Positions 9,343-20,540 of a stretch of 64,000 nt of DNA are shown here, in pieces. The notes beneath the pieces were generated by a model. The model was not told the DNA's origin, did not search any database, and saw nothing but the letters and a program-made list of their open reading frames with translations. Location: contig NC_083868.1 in assembly GCF_032452875.1 (NCBI RefSeq), positions 120,044,312 through 120,108,311 of the forward strand, read 5' to 3'. This DNA is from Bos javanicus (taxonomy: Eukaryota > Chordata > Mammalia > Artiodactyla > Bovidae). A program made the translations under genes and the position numbers. The stretch's first letter is position 1. Each line of letters opens with the position of its first letter.

Positions 9343-11028
9343 CACAGCATCATCTTTCAGGATTTGAAATAGTTCAACTAGAATTCCATCACCTCCACTA
9401 GCTTTGTTCATAGTGATGTTTCCTAAGGCCCACTTGACTTCACATGCCAGGATGTCTGGCTCTAGGTGAGTGATCACACCATCGTGATTATCTGGGTCGT
9501 GAAGATCTGTTTTGTACAGTTCTTCTGTGTATTCTTGCCACCTCTTCTTAATATCTTCTGCTTCTGTTAGGTCCATACCATTTCTGTCCTTGATCGAGCC
9601 CATCTTTGCATGAAATGTTCCCTTGGTATCTCTGATTTTCTTGAAGAGATCTCTAGTCTTTCCCATTCTCTTGTTTTCCTCTATTTCTTTGCATTGATGG
9701 CTGAAGAAGGCTTTCTTATCTCTTCTTGCTATTCTTTGGAACTCTGCATTCAGATGCTTATATCGTTCCTTTTCTCTTTTGCTTTTCACTTCTCTACTTT
9801 TCAGAGGTATTTGTAAGGCCTCCTCAGACAGCCAAATGCCGTTTTGCATTTCTTTTCCATGGAGATGGTCTTGATCCCTGTCTCCTGGACAATGTGACGA
9901 ACCTCCATCTATAGTTCATCAGGTACTCTGTCTATCAGATCTAGTCCCTTAAATATATTTCTCACTTCCACTGTATAATCATAAGGGATTTGATTTAGGT
10001 CGTACCTGAATTATCTAGTGGTTTTCTCTACTTTCTTCAATTTAAGTCTAAATTTGGCAATAAGGAGTTCATGATCTGAGCCACAGTCAGCTCCTGGTCT
10101 TGTTTTTGCTGATTGTATAGAGCTTCCCCATCTTTGGCTGCAAAGAATATAATCAATCAATCTGATTTCAGTGTTGACCATCTGGTGATGTCCATGTGTA
10201 GAGTCTTCTCTTGTGTTGTTGGAAGAGGGTGTTTGCTATGACCAGTGCGTTCTCTTGGTAAAACTCTATTAGTCTTTGCCCTGCTTCATTCCGTACTCCA
10301 AGGCCAAATTTGCCTGTTACTCTAGGTGTTTCTTGACTTCCTACTTTTGCATTCCAGTCCCCTAAAAGGAAAAGGACATCTTTTTTGGGTGTTAGTTCTA
10401 GAAGGTCTTGTAGGTCTTCATAGAACCATTCAACTTCAGCTTCTTCAGTGTTACTGATTGGGGCATAGGCTTGGATTACACTGATATTGAATAGTTTGCC
10501 TTGGAAACCAACAGAGATCATTCTGTCATTTTTGAGATTGCATCCGAGTACTGCACTTTGGACTCTTTTGTTGACCAAGATGGTTACTCCATTTCTTCTA
10601 AGGGATTCTTGCCCACAGTGTGGATATAATGGTCATTTGAGTTAAATTCACCCATTCCAGTCCATTTTGGTTCGCTGATTCCTAAAATGTCGATGTTCAC
10701 TCTTGCCATCTCCTGTTTGACCACTTCCAATTTGCCTTGATTCATGGACCTAACATTCCAGGTTCCTATGCATATTGCTCTTTACAGCATTGGACCTTGC
10801 TTCTATCACCAGTCACATCCACAACTGGGTATTGTTTTTGCTTTGGGTCCATCCCTTCATTTTTTCTGGAGTTATTTCTCCACTGCTATCCAGAATATTG
10901 GGCATTCCCAACCTGGGGAGTTCCTCTTTCAGTATCCTACTATTTTGCCTTTTCATACTGCTCATGGGGTTCTCAAGGCAAGAATACTAAAGTGGTTTGC
11001 CATTCCCTCTCCAGTGGATCACATTCTG
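9343..11028 (-). mobile_element. BovB LINE, inverted 5' segment of a twin-primed copy
   Basis: The minus strand carries the BovB 5' half: sequence near the 5' end (cagaatgtgatccactgg at the 11028 end), the endonuclease (minus frame 10168-10578, with GDWNAKVGSQE near 10336-10365 and VIQAYAP), then the linker to the start of the RT domain (KKRWQEYTEELYK, LEPDILACEVKWALG), stopping at the codons for LKDDAV. It is joined head-to-head to the 3' half at 11029. The endonuclease region is open for 136 codons, but the element as a whole has frame breaks. Confidence 0.92.
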
Positions 11029-12341
11029 AATGAAGCTAGTGGAAGTGATGGAATTCCAGTTGAGCTATTTCAAATCCTGAAACATGATGCTGTGAAAGTG
11101 CTGCACTCAATATGCCAGCAAATTGGGAAAACTCAGCAGTGGCCACAGGACTGGAAAAGATCAGTTTTCATTCCAATCCCAAAGAAAGGCAATGTCAAAG
11201 AATGCCCAAACTACTGCACAATTGCACTCATCTCACGCGCTAGTAAAGTACTGCTCAAAATTCTCCAAGCCAGGCTTCAGCAATACATGAACCGTGAACT
11301 TCCAGACGTTCAAGCTGGCAGAGGAACCAGAGATCAAATTGCCAATATTCACTGGATCATGAAAAAAGCAAGAGAGTTCCAGTAAAACATCTATTTCTGC
11401 TTTGTTGACTATGCCAAAGCCTTTGACTGTGTGGATCACAATAAACTGTGGAAAATTATGAAAGAAATGGGAATACCAGACCACCTGACCTGCCTTTGAG
11501 AAACCTATATGCAGGTTAGGAAACAACAGTTAGAACTGGACATGGAACAACAGACTGGTTCCAAATAGAAAAAGGAGTACATCAAGGCTGTATCAGAGAA
11601 GGCAATGGCAACCTATTCCAATACTCTTGCCTGGAAAATCCCATGAATGGAGGGGTTGTTAGGCTGCAGTCCATGGGGTCGCGAAGAATCGGACACTTCG
11701 TTGCAGATAGATGGGGAAACAGTGGAAACCGTGTCAGACTTTATTTTTGGGGGCTCCAAAATCACTGCAGATAATTACTGCAGCCATGAAATTAAAAGAT
11801 GCTTACTCCTTGGAAGAAAAGCTATGACCAACCTAGATAGCATATCCAAAAGCAGAGACATTACTTTGCCAACAAAGGTCCGTCTAGTCAAGGCTATGGT
11901 TTTTCCAGTGGTCATGTATGGATGTGAGAGTTGGACTATAAAGAAAGCTGAGCGCCAAAGAATTGATGTTTTTGAGCTGTGGTGTTGGAGAAGACTCTTG
12001 AGAGTCCCTTGGACTGCAAGGAGATCCAACCAGTCCATCCTAAAGGAGATCAGCCCTGGGTGTTCATTGGAGGAACTGATGCTGAAGCTGAAACTCCAAT
12101 ACTTTGGCCACTTGGTGTGAAGAGTTGACTCATTGGAAAAGACCCTGATGCTGGGAGGGATTGGGGGCTGAAGAAGAAGGGGATGACAGGATGAGACGGC
12201 TGGATGGCATCACCAACTCGATGGACATGAGTTTGAGTAAATTTCGGGAGTTGGTGATGGACAGGGAGGCCTATCATGCTGTGATTCATGGGGTCTCAAA
12301 GAGTTGGAAACGATTGAGCAACTGAAGTGAACTGTACTGAG
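11029..12341 (+). mobile_element. BovB LINE, 3' segment of the twin-primed copy (RT core replaced)
   Basis: Plus-strand BovB from ASGSDGIPVELFQILKHDAV through the finger and palm region (KRSVFIPIPKKGN, RGTRDQIANIHWIMKKAREFQ) and, after a gap, the C-terminal region (VVMYGCESWTIKKAE) to a tgaactgtactga tail. About 260 bases containing the YADD codons are missing and a SINE fragment sits there. The first ~62 bases duplicate the end of the inverted segment. The right target copy is at 12342-12352. Confidence 0.92.
11594..11699 (+). mobile_element. Bov-A-type SINE monomer fragment inside BovB
   Basis: Reads agagaaggcaatggcaacc, actcttgcctggaaaatccc and gcagtccatggggtcgcgaa, the first monomer of Bov-A2. 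It lies exactly where BovB loses its RT catalytic segment and has no target duplication. Confidence 0.85.
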
Positions 12342-12352
12342 TTAAGGTTTTT
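12342..12352. repeat. Target-site duplication, right copy
   Basis: ttaaggttttt, exact match to 9332-9342. Confidence 0.85.
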
Positions 12353-12566
12353 TAAGCAGATAAATATAGTGAGAACATGGAGCACTTAGAAAAAAAAAGA
12401 GGTAGATTTTAAAGTTTTTATGGAAAACCTAAAATGGCTATGAAGTCAAAATACTTGGAAAATTATAGCAATAGGGACAGTTGAAGAGTGGAAAATAGCT
12501 AAACATGCTGTAATACACAATATTTGCTAAATATGAGAAACTTAAGAAACTTATTTGGCAGCTAAC
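12353..12566. other. Unassigned unique sequence
   Basis: A-rich unique DNA between BovB and the next SINE; nothing recognised. Confidence 0.4.
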
Positions 12567-12765
12567 CAAAAGGTGGCTCGTTGGTAAAGAATCAGTCTGC
12601 AATGAGGAGACCTGTGTTTGATCCCTGGATCAGGAAGATCCCCTGAAGTACGAAATGACAACCCACTCCCCTTTCTTGCCTTGGAAATCCCATGGACAAA
12701 GATCCTGGTGAGGCATAGTCTGTGCTGTCCCATGGACTCAGTGACTAAAAACCAACAATACAAAC
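12567..12765 (+). mobile_element. Bov-tA SINE
   Basis: Tracks the whole SINE from aaggtggctcgttggtaaag through gatccctggatcaggaagat and gcattgaccc-region equivalents to gactcagtgactaaaaacc. It is more diverged than others here, which suggests an older copy. Confidence 0.85.
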
Positions 12766-12959
12766 ATAACCAAAGAGGGTTGCACTCCTTGATGAAGATA
12801 AAAAGATAATTACAATATGAATTTTGCCTTCAAGACAGTTTCCATCTAATGCTTAAGCTAATCAAGAGATAAATTACAAACACTGCAGTGATAAACTTTG
12901 TTACGAAATGAAAAGTCATTTTAATAGTAATTTATAGAAATAGGATTTTGGAGAGCAGT

Positions 12960-13482
12960 ACTTTCCACACCAAAATGTCCCTTTGGCATGTGGATTATTT
13001 TGAGCTGAAATCAATCAAGGCCCAAAAGACTTAAGAAGAAACTTTGACCTTCTCCCTGGAATTGCCTAACGAATGTAGACAGAAATCTGTGTCAGGAAGG
13101 GAGCTATCACCATAGACAGCTAATGTATGAACTAGGTCTGCAGACAGGGGGGAATCTGGAAAAGTCAGTTAAAATCTGTCTCTGCAGGGCCTCAACAAAT
13201 ATTTATTTACCAAACTTTTGCTTTTTCCTCTCCTGTGAATTGCCTGTGAAGTTCTGAACCACTACCCCCACCATCCTCATCATCTTCTCCTGAAGATGGT
13301 ACTGAAGATGAAGATTTGATCCATTTTGATGAGTTACTCTGTTTTCCTGGATCTCTCCTATGTATGCATGTTATTGGAATTTGTTTGATTTCCTCCTGCT
13401 AATCTGTCTCACATCAATTTAATTCTTCAACAAGCCAGAAAAACCTGAAAGGGTAGAGGAAAATAGATTCCTCCGCATAAGA
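12960..13482 (+). mobile_element. Probable ancient LTR
   Basis: Has the texture of an old mammalian LTR: cctctcctgtgaattgcctg, catcatcttctcctgaagat, ctgttttcctggatctctcc, ctgtctcacatcaatttaat and a final gggtagaggaaaatagattc. I cannot name the family and see no target duplication. Confidence 0.4.
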
Positions 13483-13597
13483 TACACAAAGAGAAGGCAA
13501 ACTGAACTTAACTCACTTAGCTAGTTCCAGTAAAACAATGAAAAGGGAAGATGAAAAGGTAGTACATAACTAATCCATACTCAATATTACTCTCACT

Positions 13598-13988
13598 GTT
13601 GTTGTTATTCAGTCGCTAAATTGTGTCCAATTCTTTGTAACCCTAAGGACTGCAGCATGCCAGGCTTCCCTGCCCTTCACTATCTCCCAGAGTTTGTTCA
13701 AATTCAAGTCCTTTGAGTCAGTGATGCTATCTAACCACTTCATCCTCTGCCACCCTCTTCTCCTTTTACCTTCAATCTTTCCCAGCATTAAGGCCTTTTC
13801 CAATGAGTTGGCTCTTCCCATCAGGTGACCAAAGTATTGGAGCTTCACCTTCAGCATCAATCCTTCCAATGAATATTCAGGGTTGATTTCCTTTAGTACC
13901 TACTGGTTTGATCTCCTTGCTGTCCAAGGGACTCTCAACAGTCTTCTCTAGCACCACATTCAAAAGAATCGATTCTTTGGCACTCAGT
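13598..13988 (-). mobile_element. BovB LINE 3' fragment (older subfamily)
   Basis: Begins with the tgttgttgttattcagtcgc tail, an older BovB tail type (TTG repeats in place of CAGTT), and covers the 3' ~390 bases. The minus-strand peptide includes LQYFGHLMGRANSLEK. Confidence 0.9.
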
Positions 13989-14377
13989 ATTTTTTATTAC
14001 TCTTATAAATGTCAATTATCTTCAATTATTTTCTGAATTTCTTTTATATGGATTCTTGATCCCTTTTTCTATTGAACCATTTATGTCTATATTCTTATCA
14101 GATAACTATCCAATCGAGATTTAATGACCATAACACAAGATTCCTATTTAAAAAGTTAGGAAACTTCAGTTATAAGAACTCTTCATTATAATAGAGGTCA
14201 GAGGACTTTGCATTTGACAATTATTTTAAACCATTATCAGAGTGTTTCATAAATCTAGTAGCACATTCACTTTTGATTAATATTTCCAAAAGACACCTCT
14301 TTCAGTATGTGGTTATTTTGATAGATCAAAGAAAAAAGACAGTCTTGTGTTTCATGTGTACTAAGCCTTGCATGCAT
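13989..14377. other. Unassigned sequence, possibly old L1
   Basis: AT-rich; tatggattcttgatcccttt and attgaaccatttatgtctat faintly recall L1 antisense sequence, but too weakly to call. Confidence 0.25.
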
Positions 14378-14592
14378 GTATGCTGTCGTTTCAGCCATGT
14401 CTGCTTCTTTGTGACCCTATGGACTGTAGCCCGCCAGGTTCCTCTGCCCATGGGAGTCTCCAGGTAAGAACACTGGAATAGATTGCCATGCCTTCCTCCA
14501 GGGGACATTCCCGACCCAGGGATTGAATGCATGTCTGGGTTTCCTGCATTACAATTGGATTCTTTACCCACTGAGCTACCTTGGAAGCCATA
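14378..14592 (-). mobile_element. Bov-tA SINE
   Basis: Reverse-oriented SINE, from cagccatgtctgcttctttg through attgccatgccttcctccag to gagctaccttggaagcc, the complement of the tRNA-like head. Confidence 0.88.
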
Positions 14593-14696
14593 TTAAGCTT
14601 TGGTAGTGAAAAATTCTGTCTCTAAAATGGGAAAGCAGCATTCTCATGGCCACATGGATGCTCATCAGCATTTATCACACATTGAAATGAATGCCA

Positions 14697-16270
14697 TTAA
14701 TCATGATGGTGTGATCACTCACCTAGAGCCAGACATCCTGGAATGCGAAGTCAAGAGGGCCTTAGGAAGCATCAATATGAGAGGGCCTTAGGAAGCATCA
14801 ATATGAACAAAGCTAGTAGAGGTGTTGGAATTCCAGTTTAGCTATTTCAAGTCTTAAAAGATGATGCTCTGAAAGTGCTGCACTCAATATGCCAGCAAAT
14901 TTGGAAAACAACAGTGGCTACAGAACTGGAAAAGGTCAGTTTTCATTCCAATCCCAAAGAAAGGCAATGCCAAAGAATGCTCAAACTACTGCACAATTGC
15001 ACTCATTTCACACACTAGCAAAGTAGTGCTCAAAATCCTCCAATCCAGGCTTAAATAGTACATGAACCTTGAATTTCCAGATGTTTAAGCTGGATTCAGA
15101 AAAGGCAGAGGAACCAGAGGTCAAATTGCCAACATCCGTTGGATCATCAAAAAAGCAAGAGAGTTCCAGAAAAACATTGATTTCTGCTTTATTGACTATG
15201 CCAAATCCTTTGACTGTGTGGATTACAGCAAACTGTGGAAAATTCTTTAAGAGATGGGAATACCAGACCACCTGACCAGTCTCCCGAGAAATCTGTATGC
15301 AGGCCAAGAAGCAACAGTGACAACTGGACATGGAACAACAGACTGGTTCCAAATAGGAAAAGGAGTTCGTCAAGGCTGTATATTGTCAGCCTGCTAATTT
15401 AACTTCTATGCAGAGTACATCATGAGAAATGCTGGGCTGGATGAAACACAAGCTGGAATCAAGACTGCTGGGAGAAGTATCAATAACCTCAGATACTCAG
15501 ATGACACCACCCTTATGGCAGAAAGTGAAGAAGAACTAAAGAGCCTCTTGATGAAAGTAAAAGAGGAGAGTGAAAAAGTTGGCTTAAAACTCAACATTCA
15601 GAAAACGAAGATCATGGCATCTGGTCCCATCATTCCATGGCAAATAGATGGAGAAACAGTGGAAACAGTGACAGACTTTATCTTTTGGGGCTCAAAAATC
15701 ACCACAGATGGTGACTGCAGCCATGAAATTAAAAGAAGCTTGCTCCTTAGAAGAAAATTTGTGACCAACCTAGACAGCATATTAAAAAGCAGAGACATTA
15801 CTTTGCCAAAAAAGTCTGTCCAGTCAAGGCTCTGGTTTTTCCAGTAGTCATGCATGGATGTGAGAGTTGGACTATAAAGAAAGCTGAGCACCAAAGAATT
15901 GATGCTTCTGATCTGTGGTGTTGGAGAAGACTCTTGACAGTCACTTGGACAGCAAGGAGATCCAACCAGTCCATCCTAAAGGAAATCAGTCCTGAATATT
16001 CATGGAAGGACTGATGCTGAAGCTGAAAATCCAGTAGTATGGCCACCTGATACAAAGAACCGACTGATTTGAAAAGACCCTGATGCTGGGAAAGATTGAG
16101 GGCAGGAGGAGAAGGGGATGCCAGAGGATGAGATGGTTGGATGGCATCACTGACTCAATGGACATGAATTTGAGTAAACTCTGGGAGTTGGTGGTGGACA
16201 GGGAGGCCGGTGTGCTGCAGTCCATGGGGTTGCAAAGAGTTGAACATGATTCAGTGACTGAACTGAATTG
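14697..16270 (+). mobile_element. BovB LINE, 1.57-kb 5'-truncated copy with altered RT active site
   Basis: Plus-strand BovB from the linker (HDGVITHLEPDILECEVK, 14712-14766) through the RT domain to a gtgactgaactgaattg tail. The longest open piece is 15422-15847, with MRNAGLDETQAGIKTAGRS and the catalytic box reading YSDD (codons 15494-15505), not YADD. Other frames are shifted. It contains an exact 26-bp tandem duplication at 14754-14805. It cannot encode an active enzyme. Confidence 0.92.
14754..14805 (+). repeat. 26-bp exact tandem duplication in BovB
   Basis: The 26-bp unit starting agagggccttaggaagc occurs at 14754-14779 and 14780-14805 without a mismatch. Other BovB copies here have one unit, so it arose in this copy; 26 is not a multiple of three. 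Confidence 0.9.
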
Positions 16271-19104
16271 AAACCAAATAGTTTTTGTAGTTAAGAGCCA
16301 GCAAATGCAAACTATTCTGTCAATATGGCTGTTGTTGACATCTAACTATAAGTTGGATATTTTGAAATCTGTAGCATTTCAAATGCCACTCAGGGCTAAG
16401 AGATTATTATCCAAATAAAACCAAAATGAATGACCAGCATTCATAGTCTTCTCCTTTTCCAAACTTGCATTTCACATCCCTGAGCCCATATCAAAGTATA
16501 GCACTTAAAGCCACAATAGAGAAGAATTAATTAAATGACTATATTTCAATCACACAATTTTTTACCCTGACATTATGAACTAAAACAGTATGGATTGGGC
16601 AGTTCAAAACTGACAGCCATTCTGTGAAATTGCAATGCAGCCTTGATAATTATCCTCTTCATTATTTTTTAATATATATTAAGCTAAATATGGCATTTCT
16701 TTTCAGTTTTAATGACATGCAGCACAATAGAAAGAAAAGAAGAGGCATGTTTGTCTTATAGTGTTAGAGTTAAAGCAGAGGCAAAGGAAAGGGTATGACA
16801 TTAATGATGCATGAGCATCAATTCTGTAATCTACATTGATTATACAATCATTCTATACAAACTACACATGCAATTGAAATAAAACAAGATACATCTTCTT
16901 CACAAAACTAATAGCTGACAACACCTATCATTAGAAACAAAACATAATGCAATTTAAGGTGGACAAAATATTTTGCTACTTGTCTCAACTATATCAATTG
17001 TCATATAGTTGGGAGTTCAAACAAATACAAAATGTAATTAAATAATTATTGTTTGAAAACAGACTTAACAATTACAGAACCACTGGAGTCCTGTATTAGT
17101 CCAGCTCCTTAATGTATTAGCTTCATTAGATTTCCAACTCTCTAAGTTGATTTAAGTTAAATTTAACATATTATATGAATTTCTTTTTCTTATTGATAGT
17201 GATTACATTTTCAGGATGAACTTCTTGCTGCCCTTTCTTTCCCTTAAACTTAAAGGGCAAACTTTGAAATTGGAAGATGAAATTACCAAGCCATGTCTGC
17301 AGGGACTGTCTGAAATCTCAGTGCAATTCCTGCTTGAATTTTATTGACCTGCCTCCTACCTCAAGACAACCATATGGGAGCTAAAAAAGCCACAGAATGG
17401 TGTGAGTAACATCATTTCTTTTGAGCTTGAATCAGATTTAATGATTCAGAGGCTCACTGGTTTGAATGCAAATGTTGGGTTATAACTCACTTCCAAATGG
17501 CAAGATACAGTTTTTCATCCATATCACAATTTGTGTTTGGTGTTTTTCTAGATGTTTAAGACATAGTGTATAAAAAGGATAAATAGCTTTTGGGGCATGA
17601 TAGAATTGGTGAGAAAAGTTCAAAATTTAAGGATGTATTCTGTACTCTTCCTCTGGCAGGAGATTCTGAGCATTTGTGGAAGAGAAATGTAGGGACAGAA
17701 CTACTTCCTCATCTGCTTAAAATGTGTACATTTGGGAGCAAAGCCTCTTTCCTATTTAATTTTGTTTAATCATTACAGAGTAAGAGAATGAGACCAGAGG
17801 AATAACTTCCAAGATTAACAACAGTGCCCTCTTTTGAGGAAGCCATTTCAGCTGAAAAAATACACACAACCTAAGAGTTGAAAGTTACGTTTTTTTTTGG
17901 TGGGAATCGTTAGTCTTTCAAACCTGGGGAGACAGCTTCTCAAGTGACCTGGAGAAAGCTGCTCAGAAGAGGCAGGGGAGGAGTCAAGTCATACAGAAGT
18001 TTGTAGCAAGGAGCAGGTACTCTGAACAACAACAATTTCCTTGTTGATTAAGGAAAACCAGATATCCCAAGGAATTTAGTGCTTTTCTATGTACAGAAGA
18101 TGCAAGCATCTGGGCTCACTGAAATCATCCCTTTCTTACGCATCTCAGCTACCTGAGGCCAGCATCCTGCTTCTTGGTTTTTCACAGCTGCTGGATTGCA
18201 GGCATTATTTTCCCTTTTGGGAGCCCTCCTGACACCAAGCTTCACATTTGGAGGCCCTAAATAACTGACGGCTGTGACATCCTTGTTTACTGATATGACA
18301 GGAAATATTGTTTTACAGCTACAAGGTGTTCTTGAGAAAACAGCTCAAACTGGAGGGCTGGTGTCAACAGAGAACCACGAGGCACACTTCACTGGTATGA
18401 CTTTCTGTCATTGGAGGGGCCACTATTGGACAGGAGAGCCATAAAGTCTCAGTGTCACCACTGAGAAATGTAGGTTGGCGAGGTTTTACCCATTCTGGTG
18501 TGACTTTTTCCAGACATGGTGAGTAGAGTACATCAGGCAATAAAGTGCAGTGTACATGCTTAGAGCAGAGGCTGAACCAGAAAGAAAACCACAGGACATA
18601 AATGGTTGGAAGTACCACATTTTATCAAATCCAGAGCAAGGACTGCACATGTAGTTTCCCTGCTTGGACCAGCCAAGTTTCCTCCTGCATTCAATTGTAG
18701 ATCACTGTCCTGGTAATGGACACTCAGGCTTACCAACTCTGGCAATTAAGATAGGAGGGATATCTAAAGTTTATTTTTTTATTGAAGACTAACAGGAAGA
18801 ATCCATTCAAGTGGAGTTTTGTAAAATGTCAAGCATGGGTAGACTGTTCTTTCTCAAGGGGAGACTAAAACAAACAAACATAGGCAAGGAAATGATTATG
18901 TAACATAAAATAGGCCATTGCTTTAAAAAAGGAATATTTATTAAGAAAATATTATGGGAAACAGGAAGTAGTTTTAGAAAGATTGACTGCTTTCTTAGTC
19001 ATAAATGCCTTTGCAGGGGGGAAAAAGAGATGAAAGGAGACTTTTAATATAGCCAGTTGATGTGAAGAGACTACTGTCTGCAGTAAAGTAAGAATTAAAA
19101 GTGA
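16271..19104. other. Repeat-poor unique region
   Basis: About 2.8 kb with no Bov-tA, BovB or L1 that I can recognise. It has a 26-bp palindrome at 16986-17011 and a somewhat richer segment at 18060-18760. No coding frame with a recognisable family; open frames on the minus strand at 18364-18745 look like chance. Confidence 0.45.
16986..17011. repeat. Short inverted repeat
   Basis: caactatat / atatagttg, a perfect 9-bp stem with an 8-base loop caattgtc that itself contains the palindrome caattg. Confidence 0.7.
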
Positions 19105-19107
19105 CTA

Positions 19108-19374
19108 ACAATGGCACCCCACTCCAGTACTCTTGCCTGGAAAATCCCATGGATGGAGGAGCCTGGTAGGCTGCAGTCCATGCTAAAGGTTGGACACGAC
19201 TGAGAGACTTCACTTTCACTTTTCACTTGCATGCACTGGAGAAGGAAATGGCAACCCACTCCAGTGTTCTTGCCTGGAGAACCCCAGGGACGGGGGAGCC
19301 TGGTAGGCTGCCGTCTATGGGGTCGCACAGAGTCAGACACGACTGAAGTGACTTAACAGCTTAGCAGCAGCAAC
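19108..19374 (+). mobile_element. Bov-A2 SINE (dimer)
   Basis: Two related monomers in tandem: actccagtactcttgcctgg (first) and actccagtgttcttgcctgg (second), joined by the diagnostic ttcactttcacttttcact linker, with a cagcagcaac 3' tail. The 5' end is slightly shortened. Confidence 0.93.
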
Positions 19375-19784
19375 ACTATATTATCACAATATGAGATCTG
19401 TATTCAAAGCATAAAAAAGCAGAGCTGATACTTCAGGAAACTAAATTCTGATGTGGAAGGTAAACTTAAGAACTAGTCCTGAATGCCAAGGTAGGAGAGA
19501 AGGCAAAAATAATGCCAGAGAACACAATGGTTTAAAAGAGGGTTTGAACATCCAACGTGTGGATCATTGGAATCCCTAACAGATAAATCTGAACAAATGT
19601 AACAGAAACAAAAATTAAATTCCAAGTTAAAGAAATCTTTCATGAGTTGAAAACATTGCTGGATGATTAGATTAACAGTCTTACTGAGTTCCGAGGCACC
19701 TAGAAATATGCTGGCCAAATTAATCTTTATCAATAAATAGACTTGCCTAACTAACAAACAAAGTAAAATATAAGGAAATTTTAA
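19375..19784. other. Unassigned unique sequence
   Basis: Nothing recognised in this ~400-base stretch; the minus-strand 94-codon frame at 19473-19757 has no known family. Confidence 0.4.
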
Positions 19785-20030
19785 TAAAAGTCCTTGTCTT
19801 TAAAACAACCTACAACTTCCCCATTAATGGTCTCTCCTGACTCTCAATTTTTTTCTTTGACTTCATCTCTTCCTGTGCTCTGTCTCTTCAGCATTGCCTT
19901 CTTGCAGTTGGTTGAATATCCAGGCACAATTCTACATTACAGTCCTTGCTCCATTTGTTCCCTCTGTCTGGAATCATCTTCCTCCAAAAAGACATAATCA
20001 AGAATTAACCCAAATCTTACCATAGCAAAG
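19785..20030 (+). mobile_element. L2 LINE 3' region, part 1
   Basis: Diverged L2: tccatttgttccctctgtct and ggaatcatcttcctccaaa match the usual ttgcactngctgttccctctgcctggaa order. A SINE interrupts it and it continues at 20253. Confidence 0.6.
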
Positions 20031-20252
20031 GATGTGTGTGTGTGTGTGTGTGTAAGTCACTCGAGTCTGACTCTGTGTGACCCTATGGACTATAGCCTGC
20101 CAGGCTCCTCTGTCCATGGGATTCCCCAGGCAAGAATACTAGAGTGGGTTGCCATGCCCTTCTCCAGGGGATCTTCCACACCCAGGGATCAAACCCAGGT
20201 CTCCTGCATTGCAGACAGATTCTTTACCGTCTGAGCTACAACAACACAGTAT
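20031..20252 (-). mobile_element. Bov-tA SINE with (GT)n tail and target duplication
   Basis: Reverse-oriented SINE whose 3' tail is a (TG)n tract (20033-20053) and whose head ends ttaccgtctgagctac. The 9-bp duplication atagcaaag lies at 20022-20030 and 20253-20261 and marks insertion into the L2. Confidence 0.93.
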
Positions 20253-20261
20253 ATAGCAAAG

Positions 20262-20540
20262 AGTCCTACCCTAATACTCTATTTCATATTACAATCTCTG
20301 TTCTCCTGCCTGACCCCCAATCCATACCCTCTTCTTCCATTTCCTTTTTCTTTTTAAATGTGGGACTTACGACCTTTTATATAATATGTAATTTACAAAT
20401 CTATTATGTCTTTTATTTACTAGTTGACTATTGAAACTAGACTGTTTCAGATCAGATCACTGACTGTTTTCTTCACTGATATACTTAGAATATTGCCTGC
20501 CACATAGCAGGTACTCAAAAGTGTTTGTGTGTGACAAAAG
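20262..20540 (+). mobile_element. L2 LINE 3' region, part 2
   Basis: Continues the L2 to its 3' end: atatgtaatttacaaatcta, tatatacttagaatattgcc-type sequence and gcctgccacatagcaggtac, near the consensus gcctggcacatagtaggcgc. Confidence 0.6.

Noticed and set aside
10744..11385. 213-codon plus-strand frame
   Set aside because: It crosses the junction of the inverted BovB; the first third is antisense BovB and only the rest is RT. An accidental fusion, not a gene.
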